This document shows positions 7,185-13,663 of a stretch of DNA of 15,133 nucleotides, one piece after another. How positions within the stretch are numbered: the stretch's first letter is position 1; the number at the start of each line of letters is the position of its first letter. The stretch comes from an uncultured Saprospiraceae bacterium (lineage in GTDB: Bacteria > Bacteroidota > Bacteroidia > Chitinophagales > Saprospiraceae). Made by a program: the position numbers and the translations under genes. Location: the NCBI GenBank assembly GCA_938033975.1, contig CALHKJ010000391.1, forward strand, positions 1-15,133, in the 5' to 3' direction. Under the pieces are notes generated by a model, which saw nothing but the letters and a program-made list of their open reading frames with translations, was not told the origin of the DNA and did not search any database.

Positions 7185-8921
7185 ATGAAAATAAAATTAA
7201 TACATAGAATTCCATTTGTTGCTGCCTTAATTTTGCTTACAGCTTTATTAAGCACCAATGCAATCGCCTCAAGTCATAGAGAGGCTCCACTGATTTCAAA
7301 TGATCCTCTTGCTGACAATACAGATTTGTATGCATTTAGATCACCAGATAATCCAAATACTGTTACCATAATAGCTAATTACATTCCTGGGCAATTTGCT
7401 TATGGTGGACCAAATTATAATAGCTTTGGAGAAAATATTCGATATGAAATTCATATCGATAACGATGCAGGAATTCCGGGAGATGAAATCATTTACCGAA
7501 TGACCTTTAATCAAACAAATGAAGATCCTACCACTTTTTTCAATATAAGATTAGGAGCTCAAAACCTTAAAACAACTTACACTTTAGATAGAAGTATAGA
7601 TGGAGGACAATCATTTCAAACGATTGTTGAAAACGGAATTGTTCCACCACCTAATATCGGACCAAGAAGTATTGAATCTGCAGCTGGACTTGGAGCAACT
7701 TATGAGTCTTTATTTAATGAAGCAATCACAACTGCCTCGACTGGTGAACTGGTATTTGCAGGACCTACTGATGATCCATTTTTTGTTGACTTAGGTGCCA
7801 TATTTGACTTAGGTAATTCACCAAGACAAAATGAGCAGCAAAGAGATGGGTTGGCTAATTTAAATGTACATAGTATTGCCTTACAAATTCCAATTTCAAC
7901 CTTACTCAAAGCTGGAGCACCAAGTACTCCATCTAATATCCTTGATTCAGATTACGTAATCGGTGTATGGGCTTCAGCTAGCAGACCAGCTATCAGAACC
8001 ATGTCATCAGGAAACGAAATTACACATACAGGAGATTGGGTACAAGTGTCACGATTGGGAATGCCACTTACCAATGAAGCCGTGATCCCAATTGGTGATA
8101 AAGATCTTTGGAATAGAATGAGCCCATATGACGAAATAACTGATACCGTGATGGATGAATATTTCTATAATCCAGAATTAGCATTGTATATGGATGATGA
8201 TCAATTTGGTAGTGCAGTACCCTCTTTATCAGCCTTAAGAATTCAAACAAACTCTTTGGGCGCCTTTGACTTTTCAAATGGAGCAGATGGCTTGTTTGGA
8301 CTAAAGGGATCAGATGCTGTAGCAGGGACTGCATTGGATGATGCAGTTTTTGGAACATTACTTTTACCTGCAGCTGGAAAACCTAGATCAGTCGATTTAT
8401 GGCCAACATTCCATACGGGTGTACCAAATGTAATTCCATACCAATTAGCAACCGGTAAAGAAGGGAATCCTTTGGCAGAAGGAAAACCATTTATCAATAA
8501 TTTTTTACCAAATGGAGGTGATATGTTGAGATTAAATATGGCCGTTCCAGTTACAGCTAGAACAGATGAAAACTTTAGTTCATTAGGTTTAATTCAAGCT
8601 GCAGCCATTGGTTTGACCGTAGCTCCATTTAACGAAAGTATTGATCTTGAATTCATCCCAAATATGGATGGCTTTCCAAATGGAAGAAGATTAGAGGATG
8701 ATGTAACTCGAATTGAATTGCAAGCAGTTGGAGGAGTTGTATTGGCTGCAGTTGGCTTATGGTATGATGATTACGATCCTGAAAGCTCTCCAAGTCCAGT
8801 GACAACTGATTTGGTCGATGTACTATCTTTCAGCACTGGCGTAGAGGAAAATGATACAGCGTTTGGCTCAAGCTTCCCTTACCTCGCTATGCCTTGGAGA
8901 GGAACTGAGGTGGGACAATAA
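7185..8921 (+). CDS. Exported DUF4331 protein, copy 1
   Basis: A 578-residue secreted protein of the DUF4331 family, whose function is unknown. The signal peptide is residues 1-28, ending in AIA, and the mature protein would begin SSHREAPLIS, the family's characteristic N-terminus. Other family landmarks are DNTDLYAF, YEIHIDND, GPTDDPFFVDLGAIFDL, RLGMPLTNEAVIP, VDLWPTFHTGVPN and PNGRRLEDDVTRIEL. The ATG at 7185 is chosen because it starts the signal peptide; an upstream start at 7086 would lie inside the TPR gene. The protein ends right after the DUF4331 domain (PWRGTEVGQ), with no sorting tail, so it is probably periplasmic, released, or bound to a partner. It is followed after 27 bases by a second copy and is probably co-transcribed with the TPR gene. 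Confidence 0.9.
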   Translation: MKIKLIHRIPFVAALILLTALLSTNAIASSHREAPLISNDPLADNTDLYAFRSPDNPNTVTIIANYIPGQFAYGGPNYNSFGENIRYEIHIDNDAGIPGDEIIYRMTFNQTNEDPTTFFNIRLGAQNLKTTYTLDRSIDGGQSFQTIVENGIVPPPNIGPRSIESAAGLGATYESLFNEAITTASTGELVFAGPTDDPFFVDLGAIFDLGNSPRQNEQQRDGLANLNVHSIALQIPISTLLKAGAPSTPSNILDSDYVIGVWASASRPAIRTMSSGNEITHTGDWVQVSRLGMPLTNEAVIPIGDKDLWNRMSPYDEITDTVMDEYFYNPELALYMDDDQFGSAVPSLSALRIQTNSLGAFDFSNGADGLFGLKGSDAVAGTALDDAVFGTLLLPAAGKPRSVDLWPTFHTGVPNVIPYQLATGKEGNPLAEGKPFINNFLPNGGDMLRLNMAVPVTARTDENFSSLGLIQAAAIGLTVAPFNESIDLEFIPNMDGFPNGRRLEDDVTRIELQAVGGVVLAAVGLWYDDYDPESSPSPVTTDLVDVLSFSTGVEENDTAFGSSFPYLAMPWRGTEVGQ

Positions 8922-8948
8922 TTCTTATAACACTGAACAAAAAATAAC

Positions 8949-11897
8949 ATGAAAATATATAAACAATTCTTTACAAAAATAATGTGTACTCTATTTGTGC
9001 TTGGCTCAATTAATATTGCTTTAGCCTCAAGTCATAGAGAAGCACCACTTATCTCAAATGACCCCTTGGCTGATAATACAGATTTATATGCCTTTAGGAG
9101 TCCAGATAATGAAGACATGATTACAATCATTGCGACTTATGTCCCAATGCAACTTCCCCACGCAGGTCCAAATTACTACAGCTTTGGGGAAAATATCAGA
9201 TATGAGATTCACATAGATAATGATGCAAGTATTGTTGGGGATGAAATCACATATCGATTTACTTTCAATGCAGTAAATGAGGATCCAACTACTTTTTTTA
9301 ATATTAGATTAGGTGCTCAAAATTTAAAAACTACTTATACACTTGAACGCAGTATTGATGGTGGATCAAGTTTCCAAACCATCATTACGAATGGCGTAGT
9401 ACCGCCAAATAATATTGGTCCAAGATCTATAGAAGGAGCAGCAGGGTTAGGCACTACCTATGCAAGTTTATTTGAGAATGCAATAACAACATCAAGTACT
9501 GGCGAAATAGTTTTTGCAGGACCGACAGATGATCCATTTTTCGTTGATTTAGGAGGAATATTTGACCTTGGAGATTCACCAAGACAAAGTGGGAATTCGG
9601 TAGATGCATTGGCTTGTTTAAATGTAAGTGCAATTGCAATCCAAGTTCCAATTTCTACCTTAAAAAAAGAATCTGCAGCTGATGAACCTACAAGTATTTT
9701 GGATCCAGATTATGTAATTGGTGTATGGGCCTCAGCAAGTAGACCAGCAATTAGAACCTTGAGTAGTTCTGACAGTCCTAGCTTTGAAGGTGATTGGATC
9801 CAAGTATCACGATTAGGAATGCCACTTACCAATGAAGCTGTTATTCCAATTGGAAGTAAAGATTTTTGGAATGCTATAAGTCCCTATGATGAAATATCAG
9901 AATCGACAATGGATGAATTTTTCTACAATCCAGAATTGGCTCTTTATATGGATGATGACCAATTTGGTGGAGCAGTTCCAGCTTTTGGACCTCTAAGAAT
10001 TCAAACTAATTCCCTAGGAGGTTTTGATTTTACAAATGGAGCTGATGGACTATATTCTCTAAAAGGTGCAGATGCACTTGCAGGAACAGCATTGGATGAT
10101 GATGTATTTGGAACTTTATTACTGCCTGCGCCGGCGAAACCAAGATCTGTTGATCTATGGCCTATATTCCATACTGGAGTTCCCAATGTAATTCCATATC
10201 AATTAGCCACTGGAAAAGAAGGAAACCCTTTGGCCTCTGGTAAACCATTTATCAATAACTTTCTACCAAATGGTGGAGATATGTTGAGATTGAATATGGC
10301 AGTACCCGCTACCCCTAGAGATGATGCAAACTTCAGTAGTTTGGGATTGGTCCAAGCTGCAGCAATTGGATTGACAGTAGCTCCATTTAACGAAAGTGCT
10401 GATCTAGAGTTTATTCCTAACATGGATGGCTTTCCAAATGGAAGAAGACTTGAGGATGATGTTACAAGAATAGAATTACAAGCAGTCGGTGGAGTCGTAC
10501 TTGCAGCAGTGGGTCTTTGGTATGATGACTATGATCCAGAAAGTTCTGCCAGTCCAGTAACTCAGCAATTATTGAATGTATTGACTTATTCGACGGGCGT
10601 AGAATCAAACGATAGAGCATTTACAAGTAGTTTTCCTTTTCTCCCTATGCCAAATAGTGGAACTGGAGAATGTAGTGGACAAATCATTGAAGAAGAGGAT
10701 ACGAGAGTTACAGTTGGAAATTTATTTGTATCATCAAATACTTCTGGCTTAGTAGGTGCATTTGACATCTTGGATGATCGTAATCTTAGATCAAATACAT
10801 TCTCAGCAGGAGGTATGGATTCAGATGGTATATATTATGATGAAGACGCTGACCTTCTTTACCAATTGAACAGAACAGACAATGTTATCAACATCTATAG
10901 TGATGTTTTATTGAATCTTGAAAATGGTAATCAACCTGCTTTGGCAGCAACTTCTACCTCAGATTTCATCAATGGAAGAGAGATTGCTGTTGCCGGAAAT
11001 AAATTGGTTGTTGCGCAAGATGCCAATGATCTAAACGGACAACTAAACAGGTTTATCATTTATGATATCAATGGTGCTGATATAACTCTATCAAGTATTT
11101 CAAATGTAGATTTCAACTTGTGGGGAATTCATCTAAATGGCCCTGACTTATTCGCAATACTTGATAATTCAAATCAAGTTGCTGTTTTCAATAATTTTTT
11201 CAATCAGATCCAACCAGACATAGCGCCAGACTTTACTTTTATGGTTGACGGACTTGTAAGGACACATGGTATTCATTACCAAGAAGATCAAGACATATTA
11301 CTTCTAACAGATGTTGGAGATGCTGCCAGTGACTCTGATGGCGCCTTTGTTGTCATCAATGATTATGTGAATGCTGTTTCTGACGGAATAATTTCTGATC
11401 AAGAACAAATCAGAATTGCCGGACCTTCTACGCAACTCGGGAATCCTGTTGATCTTGTATTGGACATCAATAATAGTTCAGTCTATGTTGCTGAAAGAGC
11501 CAATGAAGGTGGCAAAATATTAGCATTTGATGTTCCAAGTTCAAGTGGAGATACTTCTCCTAACTATTCTGAAATATTTGAAGGTGCTTCAGCAGTATAT
11601 CTTCCTGGCTCGAATAATACAGTAAGTGTTCTGAATAATTTTGAGAATTCAAATCTTAGAATTGATATATTTCCTAATCCAGCAAATGAAAAAGTAACCA
11701 TCTCATTGGCAAGAACAGGCGTAGAGGTCTCAAATTCTACATTGAAATTATACACACAAACAGGAATGTTCATTGGTGATTATAATTTTAATGCTGACGA
11801 ACTGACCATAAACCTTTCTGATCTAGAATCTGGCAGTTATTATGGATTAATCAATAATGAAAAATATACACAAGAAGTGAAAATAATAAAGATATAG
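8949..11897 (+). CDS. DUF4331 protein, copy 2, with propeller-like region and T9SS sorting tail
   Basis: A 982-residue secreted, probably surface-attached protein. The signal peptide is 1-26 (ending ALA), and mature SSHREAPLIS begins a DUF4331 domain to about 570 that is about 80% identical by eye to copy 1. Residues about 585-890 hold repeated beta units (VGAFDILDD, GIYYDEDADLLYQLN, GIHYQEDQDILLLTDVG, NSSVYVAERANEGGKILAFD), which look like an NHL- or LVIVD-like beta-propeller. Residues about 902-982 are a type A T9SS C-terminal sorting domain (IDIFPNPANEKVTISL; LSDLESGSYYGLI; final VKIIKI), which directs outer-membrane translocation and attachment in Bacteroidota. It is last in the TPR-DUF4331 unit, before a strong terminator. 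The ligand or reaction is unknown. Confidence 0.9.
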   Translation: MKIYKQFFTKIMCTLFVLGSINIALASSHREAPLISNDPLADNTDLYAFRSPDNEDMITIIATYVPMQLPHAGPNYYSFGENIRYEIHIDNDASIVGDEITYRFTFNAVNEDPTTFFNIRLGAQNLKTTYTLERSIDGGSSFQTIITNGVVPPNNIGPRSIEGAAGLGTTYASLFENAITTSSTGEIVFAGPTDDPFFVDLGGIFDLGDSPRQSGNSVDALACLNVSAIAIQVPISTLKKESAADEPTSILDPDYVIGVWASASRPAIRTLSSSDSPSFEGDWIQVSRLGMPLTNEAVIPIGSKDFWNAISPYDEISESTMDEFFYNPELALYMDDDQFGGAVPAFGPLRIQTNSLGGFDFTNGADGLYSLKGADALAGTALDDDVFGTLLLPAPAKPRSVDLWPIFHTGVPNVIPYQLATGKEGNPLASGKPFINNFLPNGGDMLRLNMAVPATPRDDANFSSLGLVQAAAIGLTVAPFNESADLEFIPNMDGFPNGRRLEDDVTRIELQAVGGVVLAAVGLWYDDYDPESSASPVTQQLLNVLTYSTGVESNDRAFTSSFPFLPMPNSGTGECSGQIIEEEDTRVTVGNLFVSSNTSGLVGAFDILDDRNLRSNTFSAGGMDSDGIYYDEDADLLYQLNRTDNVINIYSDVLLNLENGNQPALAATSTSDFINGREIAVAGNKLVVAQDANDLNGQLNRFIIYDINGADITLSSISNVDFNLWGIHLNGPDLFAILDNSNQVAVFNNFFNQIQPDIAPDFTFMVDGLVRTHGIHYQEDQDILLLTDVGDAASDSDGAFVVINDYVNAVSDGIISDQEQIRIAGPSTQLGNPVDLVLDINNSSVYVAERANEGGKILAFDVPSSSGDTSPNYSEIFEGASAVYLPGSNNTVSVLNNFENSNLRIDIFPNPANEKVTISLARTGVEVSNSTLKLYTQTGMFIGDYNFNADELTINLSDLESGSYYGLINNEKYTQEVKIIKI

Positions 11898-11931
11898 CGT
11901 TTATAAATTTTGAAATTTTGTTCTAATCATC

Positions 11932-11971
11932 ATTTGAGGGGAGGCTAAAGTGCCTCTTCTCAAATTTTTTT
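11932..11971 (+). terminator. Strong rho-independent terminator of the DUF4331 unit
   Basis: ATTTGAGGGGAGGC (11932-11945), loop TAAAGT, GCCTCTTCTCAAAT (11952-11965): a 14-pair stem with two G-U pairs and no mismatch, followed by six T. It lies 34 bases after the stop of DUF4331 copy 2. Confidence 0.92.
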
Positions 11972-12052
11972 AAAAAAAATTCTAAAATCTTCGAACATTA
12001 TAAACTGGGTTTAGTTTTAAATATATTAAAGAAATAACTTAACTCAATAAAC

Positions 12053-12277
12053 ATGGACACCGCCCCGCAACTTCCTCATTTGTTAGAGTTTTATAGCAAT
12101 AACGAACATTGGGTAAACAGATGTTTGACTGTTTATAAATTTGACAACCGAGTCAAACTAAAACTTATAAATTTCTTGATTAAAAAAAGTTATTCTTCGA
12201 GTTTGATAAGAAAAGGACCAATCTCTGTTCAATTTGATCTTGCCTTGAAAGAATTTATAAGAAACCTTAAAAAATAG
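12053..12277 (+). CDS. Small hypothetical protein, 74 aa
   Basis: I do not recognise this protein. It is a basic, mostly helical-looking 74-residue chain (MDTAPQLPHLLEFYSNNEHW at the start, LKEFIRNLKK at the end) with no signal peptide or membrane segment, so it would be cytoplasmic. Support for a real gene comes from context: it starts with ATG, lies alone between two strong terminators, and has a TAGTTTTA box at 12012-12019 (one mismatch to TAnnTTTG) with TTCG 18 bases upstream. The Leu/Phe and Lys-rich composition is also what chance AT-rich DNA gives, so the call remains moderate. Confidence 0.55.
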   Translation: MDTAPQLPHLLEFYSNNEHWVNRCLTVYKFDNRVKLKLINFLIKKSYSSSLIRKGPISVQFDLALKEFIRNLKK

Positions 12278-12332
12278 AATTCAAGCTAAACATCAATAAG
12301 ACATTTTACGAATATATATCCCTAGAACAAAT

Positions 12333-12361
12333 AAAGGGGGTTTAATGATTAAACCCCCTTT
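12333..12361. terminator. Bidirectional terminator between convergent genes
   Basis: AAAGGGGGTTTA pairs perfectly with TAAACCCCCTTT around a five-base loop (ATGAT), with AT-rich flanks: T residues follow on the plus side and A residues precede it, giving Us on the minus transcript. It lies between the small gene (plus) and the DUF2911 gene (minus) and can serve both. Confidence 0.9.
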
Positions 12362-12381
12362 TATAATTCTTATTGTAAAAG

Positions 12382-13479
12382 CTAGAAACTTAATTTCATA
12401 GTTGCACGAGTTGTGTCCCAACCAAAGATTAGATTAACATTGTTAGCATCAACTTCTTCAAATCTAATTCCTAAAGCTTCCAGAACTTCAGTGTCTTGTG
12501 TTACTGGAATTACAATTTTGTAAGCATCTTTTTCTTCGTCTCTATTGGCTGCGCCCCATGCAGGTCTATCAGTATTAAAGATGACAGTCCAGTTTTCAGC
12601 AGTTGGGATAGCATACAAGTTATATCTTCCTGACTTAACTTTCTCACCTCCGATGTTTACATCTTGATACAAGGTCATTTCTGTTGACTCGTTTGCTCCT
12701 AGTCTCCATACTTCACCATACTTTATCAATCCACCAAAAATCTCTCTGCCCTTTTTCATTGGTCTTCCGTATGTAATTCTCACCTTGGCTTTTGCCGCAT
12801 CTAATTCTTCAGGCTTTAGGTAATTTCTAAACCTTGAGTTATCTGGATATTGAACCAAATCCCCAGGGCTCACATCTTCATCTGGAAAGCTAACTACATT
12901 GAATGCAATTGGAATATTTACGGAAGTATCATACCACGATACAACCATATGAACCAGGTGCTCATCAATTTCTCTAAATCCAATCGCAAGATTTTCTCTC
13001 AATGAATTTGACACAACTGTAGGCACTTCAATTCTTGCTACGTCTTTAGAAACATCTCGATTTTGGCCACCCCAAATTCCAGTCTCAGAAGAAAAGTTTA
13101 TTGTCCATGATTTTTCATTGACTGTGGCAAACATAGTATAGACACCACGGTTAACTGTCTTTCCATTTATCTCTACATCACGATAAAAGATCACCTCAGT
13201 TGCTTCATTAGCTCCCACTCTCCACTCTTCACCAAAAGGAACAAGCTCTCCGAATATTTCTCTTCCTGCAACGGCTGGCGATGAGTACGTTACTTTTATT
13301 TTTGCAGACTTGTTTCTATCATCGCCTTGAAGGTAATTTCTCCAAGCAGCATTGGCTGGATAGTATGAAAATTGCAAAGGACTTTTATCAAGTTTAGGCC
13401 ACTTTGATTCTTCTTGAGCTACCAATTCTGGACTGGCAAACAAGAAAGAAATAAGAAGTAAGGTAAATACGTGTTTCAT
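12382..13479 (-). CDS. Exported protein with two tandem DUF2911 domains
   Basis: A 365-residue protein with a signal peptide of about 21 residues (MKHVFTLLLISFLFASPELVA). Two copies of DUF2911, a Bacteroidota family of unknown function, follow: about 33-194 and about 205-365. Each contains KxTYxxPxxxGREIFG, a WRxGANExTE core (WRVGANEATE at 87-96 and WRLGANESTE at 258-267), an NW/SWT-I-F strand and a (W)G-x-NRD motif. The start at 13479 is chosen because it begins the signal peptide and because an exact TAACTTTG promoter box (13510-13503) lies upstream of it; the in-frame ATG at 13563 would be upstream of that box and adds a non-family extension. Probably periplasmic or secreted; no T9SS tail. 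It is divergent from the M14 carboxypeptidase gene. Confidence 0.9.
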   Translation of the reverse strand: MKHVFTLLLISFLFASPELVAQEESKWPKLDKSPLQFSYYPANAAWRNYLQGDDRNKSAKIKVTYSSPAVAGREIFGELVPFGEEWRVGANEATEVIFYRDVEINGKTVNRGVYTMFATVNEKSWTINFSSETGIWGGQNRDVSKDVARIEVPTVVSNSLRENLAIGFREIDEHLVHMVVSWYDTSVNIPIAFNVVSFPDEDVSPGDLVQYPDNSRFRNYLKPEELDAAKAKVRITYGRPMKKGREIFGGLIKYGEVWRLGANESTEMTLYQDVNIGGEKVKSGRYNLYAIPTAENWTVIFNTDRPAWGAANRDEEKDAYKIVIPVTQDTEVLEALGIRFEEVDANNVNLIFGWDTTRATMKLSF

Positions 13480-13502
13480 ATGGTTTGATTTTAAAATTTG
13501 CG

Positions 13503-13510
13503 CAAAGTTA
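13503..13510 (-). promoter_or_regulatory. Putative -7 promoter box of the DUF2911 gene
   Basis: On the minus strand this reads TAACTTTG, an exact match to TAnnTTTG, 23 bases before the chosen ATG at 13479. No clear -33 element was seen. It decides the start of the DUF2911 gene. Confidence 0.55.
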
Positions 13511-13561
13511 AAAAGAAATGAATGTTTACTTGGCATATCTCGGACAGTTGAACTCAAAATC

Positions 13562-13611
13562 AAGTAAGAATCACCATTTACGGAAGTAAGAATAACCTAG
13601 TTATGTCTTAC
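13562..13611. promoter_or_regulatory. Repeat cluster in the divergent promoter region
   Basis: AAGTAAGAAT occurs twice as a direct repeat, at 13562-13571 and 13584-13593, exactly 22 bases apart (two helical turns). The second copy is also the left arm of an imperfect inverted repeat, GTAAGAATAAC (13586-13596), loop CTA, GTTATgTCTTAC (13600-13611). The cluster ends 28 bases before the -7 box of the M14 gene, a position typical for an activator or repressor site. There is no T tract, so it is not a terminator. Confidence 0.4.
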
Positions 13612-13639
13612 ATACTCTTAATTCTATTGGATTAGATAC

Positions 13640-13647
13640 TATATTTG
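13640..13647 (+). promoter_or_regulatory. Putative -7 promoter box of the M14 carboxypeptidase gene
   Basis: TATATTTG is an exact TAnnTTTG match, 16 bases before the ATG at 13664, giving a very short leader. The -33 region is not clearly conserved, which would fit dependence on an activator bound to the upstream repeats. Confidence 0.6.
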
Positions 13648-13663
13648 TGCAAAACAATTCAAA

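Noticed and set aside
8922..8948. Possible lost C-terminal extension of DUF4331 copy 1
   Set aside because: The 27 bases after the stop show no similarity to the continuation of copy 2, so there is no sign that copy 1 was truncated by a recent frameshift.
13480..13563. Upstream ATG for the DUF2911 protein
   Set aside because: The TAACTTTG promoter box lies within this stretch and the signal peptide begins at 13479.
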